Source: Rubrivivax sp. (GTDB lineage Bacteria; Pseudomonadota; Gammaproteobacteria; Burkholderiales; Burkholderiaceae_C). From it: a stretch of 64,000 bases of DNA. The position numbers were made by a program, and so were the translations under genes. The stretch lies in assembly GCA_016719535.1 (NCBI GenBank), contig JADJYX010000001.1:1-64000 (forward strand), given 5' to 3'. This document shows positions 33,488-41,040 of this stretch, piece after piece (position 1 is the stretch's first letter; every line of letters begins with the position of its first letter). The notes below the pieces were generated by a model, which was not told where the DNA came from, ran no database searches, and saw only the letters and a program-made list of their open reading frames with translations.

Positions 33488-34336
33488 TCAGGCCGCTGCC
33501 GGCCGGTATCCGCGCGGAATGGCCGCCAGCAAGCGGCGGGTGTAGTCCTGCGCGGGCGCGGCCAGGATCTGCGCCGCGCTGGCCTGCTCGACCACCTCGC
33601 CGTCCTTCATCACCAGCACCTCGTCGCTGATGAAGCGCACCACCGCCAGGTCGTGGCTGATGAAGACATAGGCCAGGCCCAGCTCGTCCTGCAGGTCCTT
33701 CAGCAGGTTGAGCACCTGGGCCTGCACGGAGACGTCGAGCGCGCTCACCGCCTCGTCGAGCACCAGCACCTCGGGCTCGAGCGTCAGGCAGCGCGCGATC
33801 GCCACGCGCTGGCGCTGGCCGCCGGAGAATTCGTGCGGGTATTTGCCGAACGCGCGGCCGTCCAGGCCCACCTTCTCGAGCAGGGTGCGTGCGCGCCGCT
33901 CGCGCTCGGCGGTATCGGCGCCGATGCCGTGGATGGCCATCGGCTCCACCAGCGTCTGGCCGATGGTGAAGCGCGGGTTCAGGCTGGCATAGGGGTTCTG
34001 GAAGACGACCTGGATGCGCCGGCGCATCTGCAGCCGTTCGCGGTCGGACAGCGTGAGCAGGTTCTTGCCGTCGAAGATGACCTCGCCGCCGGTGGGCTCG
34101 TGCAGGCGCAGCAGCGTCAGGCCCATGGTCGTCTTGCCCGAGCCCGACTCGCCCACCACGCCCAGCGTGTGGCCGCGCCGGAGCTGAAAATTGACGTTCT
34201 GCACGGCCTTGAATTCACGCTTGCCGAACAGGCCCTGGCGCAGCCAGAAGCTCTTGGCGAGCGACTTGACCTCCAGCACCACGGGGGCATCGGGGTTCTT
34301 GGCCTTCGCGGCGCCGTCGTCGGCCGGCCGCCCGTC
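33488..34336 (-). CDS. Peptide ABC transporter ATP-binding domain, second half of a frameshifted fused ATPase
   Basis: This half carries a complete ABC domain of the DppF/OppF type: Walker A GVVGESGSGKTT, signature EFSGGQRQRVAIARCL, Walker B VLVLDEAVSALD, and the C-terminal oligopeptide-transporter extension. The frame has no ATG before the domain; only GTGs at 34282/34279 exist, without a Shine-Dalgarno. The linker RPADDGAAKAKNP reads continuously from the first half if one base is added in the GGGCGGCCGGCC stretch (about 34326-34337). The given 5' end marks the presumed frame break. Fused two-domain ATPases (YejF/GsiA type) are usual for this transporter class. Confidence 0.85.
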   Translation of the reverse strand, partial: DGRPADDGAAKAKNPDAPVVLEVKSLAKSFWLRQGLFGKREFKAVQNVNFQLRRGHTLGVVGESGSGKTTMGLTLLRLHEPTGGEVIFDGKNLLTLSDRERLQMRRRIQVVFQNPYASLNPRFTIGQTLVEPMAIHGIGADTAERERRARTLLEKVGLDGRAFGKYPHEFSGGQRQRVAIARCLTLEPEVLVLDEAVSALDVSVQAQVLNLLKDLQDELGLAYVFISHDLAVVRFISDEVLVMKDGEVVEQASAAQILAAPAQDYTRRLLAAIPRGYRPAAA

Positions 34337-35202
34337 GCGCCGGCTTGCGCGGCCATGTGGTCGTCGATCACCATCAGCCGCCGCGGGTTGCCCTCCAGGC
34401 TGGGGCGGCAGGCCAGCAGCGCCTTGGTATAGGCGTCCTCGGGGGCGGCGAAGATGCGCGCCACCGGGCCTTGTTCGCGCACCTGGCCGTGGCGCATCAC
34501 CACCACCTGGTCGGCGATCTCGCCCACCAGGCCGAGGTCGTGGCTGATGAAGAGCACGCTCATGCGGTGCTGCTGCTTCAGCTTCGCCAGCAGCTCGATG
34601 ATCTGGCGCTGGATGGTGACGTCCAGCGCCGTCGTCGGCTCGTCGGCGATCAGCAGCTTGGGCTCGCAGGCCAGCGCCATCGCGATCATCACGCGCTGCT
34701 GCTGGCCGCCCGACATCTCGTGCGGGTAGCTGGCCAGGCGGCGCCTGGGCTCGGGGATGCCGACCTCGGCCAGCAGCGCCTCGGCGCGCGTCCAGGCCTG
34801 CGCTTTCGCGAGCCCCATGTGCTTGCGCAGCGGTTCGCACAGCTGCTGGCCGACCGTGAACACCGGGTTGAGCGAGCTCATCGGGTCCTGGAAGACGCAG
34901 GCGATCTCCTTGCCGCGCAGCGCCTGCAGATCGCGCAGGCCGGCCTGCAGCAGGTCCTGCCCACGCCACAGGATGCGGCCGCGGCGCTCGGCGTTGTCGG
35001 GCAGCAGGTTGAGCACCGACATCGCGGTCACGCTCTTGCCCGAACCCGATTCGCCGACCAGCGCGACGGTGGTGTTCTCGGGCACGTCGAAGCTCACGCC
35101 CTGGCCGCCCCGGCCCACGGCCTCGGCCATCTGGCCACGGCCCATGCGGAAGGCGACCTGCAGGTCCTGGATGGAAAGCAATGCAGTCATGTCGGTCGTC
35201 AT
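34117..35202 (-). CDS. Peptide ABC transporter ATP-binding domain, first half of a frameshifted fused ATPase
   Basis: This is the DppD/OppD-type half: Walker A LVGESGSGKSVT, signature EMSGGQQQRVMIAMAL, Walker B LLIADEPTTALD. The ATG at 35202 overlaps the permease stop (ATGA). After the ABC domain the frame runs on into a nonsense Arg/Ala/Trp-rich tail and stops at 34117, deep inside the second half, which shows that the true reading should change frame near 34330. Repaired, the protein would be about 570 aa with two ABC domains. If the frame break is real, the transporter has a broken ATPase. Confidence 0.85.
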   Translation of the reverse strand: MTTDMTALLSIQDLQVAFRMGRGQMAEAVGRGGQGVSFDVPENTTVALVGESGSGKSVTAMSVLNLLPDNAERRGRILWRGQDLLQAGLRDLQALRGKEIACVFQDPMSSLNPVFTVGQQLCEPLRKHMGLAKAQAWTRAEALLAEVGIPEPRRRLASYPHEMSGGQQQRVMIAMALACEPKLLIADEPTTALDVTIQRQIIELLAKLKQQHRMSVLFISHDLGLVGEIADQVVVMRHGQVREQGPVARIFAAPEDAYTKALLACRPSLEGNPRRLMVIDDHMAAQAGATGGRPTTAPRRPRTPMPPWCWRSSRSPRASGCARACSASVNSRPCRTSIFSSGAATRWAWWASRARARRPWA

Positions 35203-36254
35203 TCCAGGCCACGCAGCTTGGGATCGAGCGCGTCGCGCAACGCATCGGCCATCAGCGAGAAGGCGGTGACGAAGACCGCCATGAACAGCGTGGCCGTGGC
35301 CAGCTGCCACCAGTGGCCGAGGATCAGCTCGCTCTGCGCTTCCGCCAGCATCGTGCCCCAGCTCACCTGGTCGACACGCACGCCCAGGCCCAGGTAGGAC
35401 AGGATCACCTCGGCCTTGATGAAGCCCACGGCCAGCAGGCTCATGCGCACCAGGATCACGTGGCTGACGTTGGGCAGGATGTGGCGGAACATGCGGCTGC
35501 TCACCGACGCGCCGATGGCCTCGGCCGAGCGCACATATTCGCGGCTGGCGTGCTTCATGAATTCCGCGCGCACCTGGCGGTACATGCCGGTCCAGCCGGT
35601 CAGCGCCAGGATGATGACCACGCTCTCGACGCCGCGCCCGACCACCGCCGCGAAGGCGAAGATGAGCAGGATGTTGGGGATCGACTCGAAGACGTTGTAG
35701 ACCCACTCGAGAAAGTCGCCGATCCTGCCGCCGAAGAAGCCGCCGCAGGCGCCCAGCAGCGTGCCGATGAGCGTGGCGCACAGCGCCGCGGCGACGCCGA
35801 CGAAGACCGAGATCTCGGTGCCCTTGATGGCCTTGGCCAGCACGTCGCGGCCGAGGCGGTCGCCGCCGAAGGGCAGCGTCCCGGCCTTCACCGTCTCGGC
35901 GGTCTGGAACTGCTTGGCGCGCTCGTCCCATTCCTGGTAGCGCGGCGCCAGCGGGTCGATGTCCGACAGGTCGACATTGGGGCCCTTGGGTGACTCGATG
36001 GCGCCGGTGCTCTGTGCCGCGCGCGGGCCCAGCACGGTGGGCGGCGCATTGGGCACGCCGACCTCGTCCTGCCAGTTCTTGGCCACCAGGCCGGTGGCGG
36101 CGCCGACGATCAGCAGCACGAAGGCGATCACGATGACCAGCGAGGCCAGGCCCACGCGGTCGGCCTTGAAGCGGCGCCAGGCGGCGTGCCAGACGCCTTC
36201 GGACTTCTGCTGGGCGTCGTCCAGCGGGTCGTTCACGGGCAGGACGGCGCTCAT
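35199..36254 (-). CDS. YejE-like peptide permease if started at its own ATG
   Basis: The in-frame ATG at 36254 starts MSAVLPVNDPLDDAQQKSEG, a normal N-terminus for this permease type, giving 351 aa. It lies 22 nt past the poly-G tract. This is the alternative reading of the second half of the fused permease; only one of the two can be the main product for a given tract length. Confidence 0.6.
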   Translation of the reverse strand: MSAVLPVNDPLDDAQQKSEGVWHAAWRRFKADRVGLASLVIVIAFVLLIVGAATGLVAKNWQDEVGVPNAPPTVLGPRAAQSTGAIESPKGPNVDLSDIDPLAPRYQEWDERAKQFQTAETVKAGTLPFGGDRLGRDVLAKAIKGTEISVFVGVAAALCATLIGTLLGACGGFFGGRIGDFLEWVYNVFESIPNILLIFAFAAVVGRGVESVVIILALTGWTGMYRQVRAEFMKHASREYVRSAEAIGASVSSRMFRHILPNVSHVILVRMSLLAVGFIKAEVILSYLGLGVRVDQVSWGTMLAEAQSELILGHWWQLATATLFMAVFVTAFSLMADALRDALDPKLRGLE

Positions 36255-37211
36255 GGGGCGCCGACCCACCGGCGCCGGGGGGGGGGGGGGCGGGTCGGCG
36301 ACCTTGTAGGCCAGGTCGGTGAGCAGGTTGATCACCATCGTCAGCACGGCCAGGTAGATCGTCACCGCCTGGATGACCGGGAAGTCGCTGCGGTTGACGG
36401 CCAGCAGCACCTCACGGCCCAGGCCGGGGATGGAGAAGAAGACCTCGATCAGGAAGCTGCCGACGAAGATGCCGGGCAGCTGCAGGCCGATGTTGGTCAG
36501 GATGGGGATCATCGCGTTGCGCAGCACGTGCCTGAACAGCACCACGCCCTCGGTCATGCCCTTGGCGCGCGCGGTGCGCACATAGTCCTGGCCGAGCTCG
36601 TCGAGCAGGAAGCTGCGGTACAGCCGCGTCTGCGGCGCGATGCCCACCATCACCGCCAGCAGCACCGGCAGCGGGGCGTAGGTCAGCAGGTTGGTCAGCG
36701 TGCTGTCGCTCCAGCCCTGCACCGGGAACCAGCCGAGCTGGAAGGCGAAGACATACTGGCCGACGATGATGTAGACGAGGAAGCTGATCGACAGCGCGAT
36801 CGTCGTCACCACCATCACCATGCGGTCGGTCAGGCTGCCGCGGCGGTAGGCGACCCACATCGCGATCGGCAGCGCCAGCAGCACGTCGAGGATGAGGATG
36901 GGCAGCATCACCGTCAGCGTGGCCGGCAGCCGGGTGGCGAAGAGGTTGCTCACCGCCTCGTTGGTGGCCCAGCTCTTGCCCCAGTCGAAGGTGACGATCT
37001 GCTTGACGAAGATCCACAGCTGCACCCACACCGGCTCGTTCAGGCCCAGCTGCTGGCGGATGGCGTCGATCTGCTCCGTGCTGGCATTCAGCCCGCCCAG
37101 CACCTCGGCCGGGTCGCCGCCGAAATATTTGAAGAGAAAGAAGACGAGCAGCACGACCCCCGCCAGCGTGGGGATCATCTGCCACAGGCGCCGTATCAGG
37201 TATGCGGCCAT
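35199..37211 (-). CDS. Oligopeptide ABC permeases (YejB-like and YejE-like) read as one fused protein
   Basis: The open frame gives 670 aa. Residues 1-318 are a DppB/YejB-type permease (N-terminal MAAYLIRRLWQMIPTLAGVV, six spans, ATPase loop in YVRTARAKGMTEGVVLFRHV). Residues 320-670 are a DppC/YejE-type permease with the long periplasmic insert after its first span (KNWQDEVGVPNAPP) and loop YVRSAEAIGASVSSRMFRHI. The join is PPPPPP coded by a 14-G/C tract at 36277-36290. With 13 bases the first permease would stop exactly at the ATG of the second (ATGA). I therefore think two coupled genes are the ancestral state. The ATPase follows with an ATGA overlap. Confidence 0.8.
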   Translation of the reverse strand: MAAYLIRRLWQMIPTLAGVVLLVFFLFKYFGGDPAEVLGGLNASTEQIDAIRQQLGLNEPVWVQLWIFVKQIVTFDWGKSWATNEAVSNLFATRLPATLTVMLPILILDVLLALPIAMWVAYRRGSLTDRMVMVVTTIALSISFLVYIIVGQYVFAFQLGWFPVQGWSDSTLTNLLTYAPLPVLLAVMVGIAPQTRLYRSFLLDELGQDYVRTARAKGMTEGVVLFRHVLRNAMIPILTNIGLQLPGIFVGSFLIEVFFSIPGLGREVLLAVNRSDFPVIQAVTIYLAVLTMVINLLTDLAYKVADPPPPPPAPVGRRPMSAVLPVNDPLDDAQQKSEGVWHAAWRRFKADRVGLASLVIVIAFVLLIVGAATGLVAKNWQDEVGVPNAPPTVLGPRAAQSTGAIESPKGPNVDLSDIDPLAPRYQEWDERAKQFQTAETVKAGTLPFGGDRLGRDVLAKAIKGTEISVFVGVAAALCATLIGTLLGACGGFFGGRIGDFLEWVYNVFESIPNILLIFAFAAVVGRGVESVVIILALTGWTGMYRQVRAEFMKHASREYVRSAEAIGASVSSRMFRHILPNVSHVILVRMSLLAVGFIKAEVILSYLGLGVRVDQVSWGTMLAEAQSELILGHWWQLATATLFMAVFVTAFSLMADALRDALDPKLRGLE
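36277..36290. repeat. 14-base G homopolymer at the permease junction
   Basis: Fourteen consecutive G on the plus strand (C on the coding strand) lie between the two permease domains. Such tracts change length easily by slippage. At 14 the permeases are fused in frame; at 13 or 10 they separate with a TGA overlapping the next ATG; at 15 the first permease reads on in a third frame. Confidence 0.9.
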
Positions 37212-37399
37212 GGTGGACTGGGACTCCTGTCGCCCGGCCCGCTCGTGGCGGGCGGGGGCGGATTTTCGGGATGCGCGAGTGTAGGGGGGTGATGCGGCGT
37301 GCCCCGCCGGGGGTTTCCCCCGCGGGCTCGGGGGTTCCCCGGCCGGGGCGGGGCGGGGTGCGGAACTAGACTCGCGCCTTTTCCCGCGGCTGCAGCAGC
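37212..37399. promoter_or_regulatory. Divergent promoter region between permease/ATPase and binding-protein operons
   Basis: This 188-bp region separates the minus-strand transport operon from the plus-strand operon of three binding proteins. It is dominated by C/G runs (for example around 37307-37352). I see no convincing -35/-10 pair and no clear operator. Both promoters must be here if the operons have no internal starts. Confidence 0.4.
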
Positions 37400-39241
37400 A
37401 TGATCTTCGACCTGTCCAAGCCCGACCCCGCCCCGGCCGCGGCCCCGGCGCCTGGGCGCTGGCGGGCTGCCGTGGCAGCGCTGATGCTGCTCGTCGCCGC
37501 GGCCGTGGTGCCTGCGCCGGCCGCGGCGGCCAAGGTCTTCCGCCTTGCCTTTGCGGGCAGCGAAAACGGCTTCGATCCGGCGCAGGTCAGCGACGTCGTC
37601 TCGGCCGCACTGGTCGGCAGCCTGTTCGATGCGCCGTTGACCTATGACTACCTGGCGCGGCCGCTGAAGCTCAAGGCCCGCGCCACCGAGCTGCCCGAGG
37701 TCAATGCCGACCATACGCGCTTCGTGTTCCGCGTGCGCCCGGGGCAGCATTTCACCGACGACCCGGCCTTCAAGGGCCAGCGGCGCGAGCTGGTGGCGGC
37801 CGACTTCGTCTACAGCATCAAGCGCTACTACGACCCGGCGGTGCGCAGCCCCACGGTATTCCACTACCAGAATGCCGGCCTGCTGGGCCTGTCGGAGCTG
37901 CGCCAGCAGGCGATCGATCAGAAGACGCCCTTCGACTACGACCGCGAGGTCGAGGGCGCGCGCGCGCTCGACCGCTATACCTTCGAGCTGCGCACCTCGC
38001 GGCCGGCGCCGCGCCTGCCCTACGTGCTGGCCACGCCCGCGCTGTCGGGCGCGCTGGCGCGCGAGGTGGTGCACGGCAGCCCGGCACGGGCGATGGAGCG
38101 CCCGGTGGGCACCGGCCCGTTCGTGCTGGCCGAGTGGAAGCGGCGCGCGCGCATCGTCTTCGAACGCAACCCGCAGCACGACGCCGTCTACGACGAACAG
38201 CCCGCGGCCGACGACGTCGAAGGCCGGGCCATCGCGCAGCGGCTGAAAGGCCGGCGCCTGCCCATGGTCGACCGCGTGGTGTTCTCGATCATCGAGGAGT
38301 CGCAGCCGCGCTGGCTGGCCTTCCTCAACGACGAGCACGACCTGGTGGTGGTGCCGCCGGACTTCAGCCACCTGGCCTCGCCCGGCGGCACGCTGGCGCC
38401 CAACCTGGCGCGCCAGGGCGTGCTGCAGCACCGCTCGCCGGCGCCGCAGACCTGGTATGTCTATTTCGGCATGGCCAACCCGCTGGTCGGCGGCTACACC
38501 CCCGAGCAGGTGGCGCTGCGCCGCGCCATCGCGCTGGCCTACAACGCGCTGCGCGAGATCGAGCTCGTGCGCAAGGGGCAGATGATGCCGGCGCAGTCGG
38601 TGCTGCCGCCGCTGGTCAGCGGCTACGACCCGGCGCTGAAGACCGAGATGGGCGACCACGACCCGGTGCGCGCGAAGGCGCTGCTCGACCTCTACGGCTT
38701 CGTCGACCGCGACGGCGACGGCTGGCGCGAGCGCCCCGACGGCAGCCCGCTGCGGCTGGAATTCACCACCGAGCCCTCGCAGCTGTCGCGCGCGCTGCAG
38801 GAGGTCTGGCGCAAGAGCCTGGACGTGATCGGGATCCGCGTGGCTTTTCGCACCGCCACCTGGCAGGAGAACATCAAGGCCAGCCGCGCCGGCCAGCTGA
38901 TGATGTGGTCCACCGGCTGGAGCGGCGCGCTGCCCGACGGCGGTTATTTCCTCGACGTGCTGTACGGCCCCAACAAGGGCCAGGCCAACCACGCGCGCTT
39001 CGACCTGCCGGCCTTCAATGCGCTGTACGAGCGCCAGCGCTCGCTGCCCGATGGCCCCGAGCGCGACGCGCTGATCCAGCAGGCGCTGCGCCTGTCGGTG
39101 GCCTACATGCCCGTCAAGGCCAGCGGCCATGTCATCGGGCTGTGGCTGACCCACCCCCGCGTGGTCGGCTACAAGCCGCATCCCTTCATCCGCGACTACT
39201 GGCGCTTCCTCGACATCGAGCCCGGCGCCGGTGCACCGTGA
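37400..39241 (+). CDS. Peptide ABC transporter substrate-binding protein (family 5), copy 1
   Basis: This 613-aa protein has an extended N-terminus and a hydrophobic export segment at about 25-47 ending PAPAAAA, followed by the SBP_bac_5 fold. Family blocks are GFDPAQVSDVVSAALVGSLF, RPGQHFTDDPAFKGQRREL, MERPVGTGPF, and DGDGWRERPDGSPLRLEF. It resembles the YejA-type proteins (about 600 aa). It is the first of three adjacent paralogues, whose starts and stops overlap (TGATG then ATGA). It captures a peptide or related ligand for the divergent permease/ATPase set. Confidence 0.9.
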   Translation: MIFDLSKPDPAPAAAPAPGRWRAAVAALMLLVAAAVVPAPAAAAKVFRLAFAGSENGFDPAQVSDVVSAALVGSLFDAPLTYDYLARPLKLKARATELPEVNADHTRFVFRVRPGQHFTDDPAFKGQRRELVAADFVYSIKRYYDPAVRSPTVFHYQNAGLLGLSELRQQAIDQKTPFDYDREVEGARALDRYTFELRTSRPAPRLPYVLATPALSGALAREVVHGSPARAMERPVGTGPFVLAEWKRRARIVFERNPQHDAVYDEQPAADDVEGRAIAQRLKGRRLPMVDRVVFSIIEESQPRWLAFLNDEHDLVVVPPDFSHLASPGGTLAPNLARQGVLQHRSPAPQTWYVYFGMANPLVGGYTPEQVALRRAIALAYNALREIELVRKGQMMPAQSVLPPLVSGYDPALKTEMGDHDPVRAKALLDLYGFVDRDGDGWRERPDGSPLRLEFTTEPSQLSRALQEVWRKSLDVIGIRVAFRTATWQENIKASRAGQLMMWSTGWSGALPDGGYFLDVLYGPNKGQANHARFDLPAFNALYERQRSLPDGPERDALIQQALRLSVAYMPVKASGHVIGLWLTHPRVVGYKPHPFIRDYWRFLDIEPGAGAP

Positions 39242-41040
39242 TGCGCCGCCGCGACACCCTGGCGCTGGCCGCGGCCGGGGCCGCCGCGGCGGCGGTACCG
39301 GCGCCCGGCCGCGCGCAGCCCGGCGCAGCGAAGACGCTGCGCGTGGTCTTTCCGGTGGCCGAGACCGGCTTCGACCCGGTGCGCATCAGCGATGTCTATT
39401 CGGCCACCGTCAATACGCACATCTTCGATTCGCTCTATGCCTTCGATTACCTGGCCCGGCCCGTCAAGCTGAAGCCCCGCGTGGCCGCCGGCATGCCCGA
39501 GCATTCGGCCGATCACCGCGTGTGGACCTTGCGCATCCGACCGGGCATCTTCTTTGCCGACGACCCGGCGTTCAAGGGCCAGCGGCGGGAGCTCACCGCG
39601 CAGGACCAGGTCTACGCGCTCGAGCGCTTTGCCGACCCCGCCAATACCTCGCCCAACTGGCCCTCGGTGGCCGAATGGCGCATCGTCGGCCTGGCGGCGC
39701 TGCGCGAGCGCGCGCTGAAGGACAAGAAGCCCTTCGACTACGACACCCCCGTCGAGGGCCTGCGCACGCTCGACCGCCACACGCTGCAGATCACGCTGGA
39801 GCGGCCGCTGCCGCGCTTTGCCGAGAATTTCACGCTGGCGCAGAGCGTGGGCGCGCTGGTGGCGCGCGAGGTGGTCGAGTTCTACGGCGACAGGATCATG
39901 GAGCACCCGGTGGGCACCGGGCCCTTCCGGCTGGCCAGCTGGCGGCGCAGTTCGCGCATCGTGCTCGAGCGCAACCCCCACTTCCGCGACGAGCGCTGGG
40001 ACGCCGAACCCGCGCCGGATGATGCCGAGGGCCAGGCCATCCTGCGCCGCATGAAGGGCCGGCGCATCCCCTGCGTCGACCGCGTCGAGGTGTCCATCGT
40101 CGAGGAGGCGCAGCCGCGCTGGCTGAGCTTCGTCAACGGCCAGTGCGATGTGCTGCCGGTGCCGCAGGAATTCGGCCCCACCGCCATGCCCGGCGGCAAG
40201 CTGGCGCCCAACCTGGTGAAGAGGGGCGTGCAGGCCTGGCGGCTGATGACGGCCACCACGCAGCTGAGCTTCTTCAACATGGAGCATCCGGTGGTGGGCG
40301 GCAATGCGCCGCACCAGGTGGCCTTGCGGCGCGCGGTCTTCCTGTCGATGGACCTGCCGCGCGAGATCGACCTCGTCTTCCGCGGCATGGGCATCCCGGC
40401 GCAGTCGCAGATCCCGCCCTACTGCTCGGGCTACGACCCGGCGTTCAAGAGCGAGAACAGCGACCACGACCTGGCGCGCGCGCGTGCCCTGCTCGACCTC
40501 TACGGCTGGGTCGACCGCGACGGCGACGGCTGGCGCGAGGCGCCCGACGGCCAGCCGCTGGTGATCGAATGCGCCACCCAGCCCGACCAGCTCAGCCGCC
40601 AGCGCGACGAGCTGCTGAAGAAGGGCCTGGACGCCATCGGCGTGCGCGTGGCCTTCAAGCCCGCCAAGTGGCCCGAGAACCTGAAGGCCGCGCGCGCCGG
40701 CAAGCTGATGTTCTGGCGCGTGGGCTCGACCTCCACGCTGACCGACGGCCAGTCGGCGATGTCGCGCCTGTACGGGCCCGACGCCGGCCAGGCCAACATC
40801 GCGCGCTTTCGCCTGGCCGCCTTCGACCAGGTCTACGAGCAGCTGACCACCCTGCCCGACGGGCCCGAACGCGAGGCGCTGTTCCTGCAGGCCAAGCGGC
40901 TGGCCACGGCCTATGCGCCCTACAAGTCGCACACGCACCAGCTGGTCGACATCGTTGCCCATGCGCAGGTGCAGGGCTATCGCCGGCCGCATTTCGGCTA
41001 TGGCTGGTGGGACCGCGTGGACCTGGAGCCGACCCCATGA
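39241..41040 (+). CDS. Peptide ABC transporter substrate-binding protein (family 5), copy 2
   Basis: This 599-aa paralogue of the preceding gene has N-terminus MRRRDTLALAAAGAAAAAVP, a twin-arginine-type or Sec signal. The block order is the same: GFDPVRISDVYSATVNTHIF, RPGIFFADDPAFKGQRRELT, HPVGTGPFRLASWRRSSRIV, and DGDGWREAPDGQPL. The ATG shares one base with the stop of copy 1 (TGATG). The C-terminal third differs most from its neighbours, which suggests different ligands. Confidence 0.9.
   Translation: MRRRDTLALAAAGAAAAAVPAPGRAQPGAAKTLRVVFPVAETGFDPVRISDVYSATVNTHIFDSLYAFDYLARPVKLKPRVAAGMPEHSADHRVWTLRIRPGIFFADDPAFKGQRRELTAQDQVYALERFADPANTSPNWPSVAEWRIVGLAALRERALKDKKPFDYDTPVEGLRTLDRHTLQITLERPLPRFAENFTLAQSVGALVAREVVEFYGDRIMEHPVGTGPFRLASWRRSSRIVLERNPHFRDERWDAEPAPDDAEGQAILRRMKGRRIPCVDRVEVSIVEEAQPRWLSFVNGQCDVLPVPQEFGPTAMPGGKLAPNLVKRGVQAWRLMTATTQLSFFNMEHPVVGGNAPHQVALRRAVFLSMDLPREIDLVFRGMGIPAQSQIPPYCSGYDPAFKSENSDHDLARARALLDLYGWVDRDGDGWREAPDGQPLVIECATQPDQLSRQRDELLKKGLDAIGVRVAFKPAKWPENLKAARAGKLMFWRVGSTSTLTDGQSAMSRLYGPDAGQANIARFRLAAFDQVYEQLTTLPDGPEREALFLQAKRLATAYAPYKSHTHQLVDIVAHAQVQGYRRPHFGYGWWDRVDLEPTP

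Noticed and set aside
30029..34432. A plus-strand open frame of 1467 aa opposite the Bug, TonB and ATPase genes
   Set aside because: Its composition (Gly/Arg/Ala/His/Gln-rich, no domain) is that of an antisense shadow in high-GC DNA, and it lies over well-supported genes.
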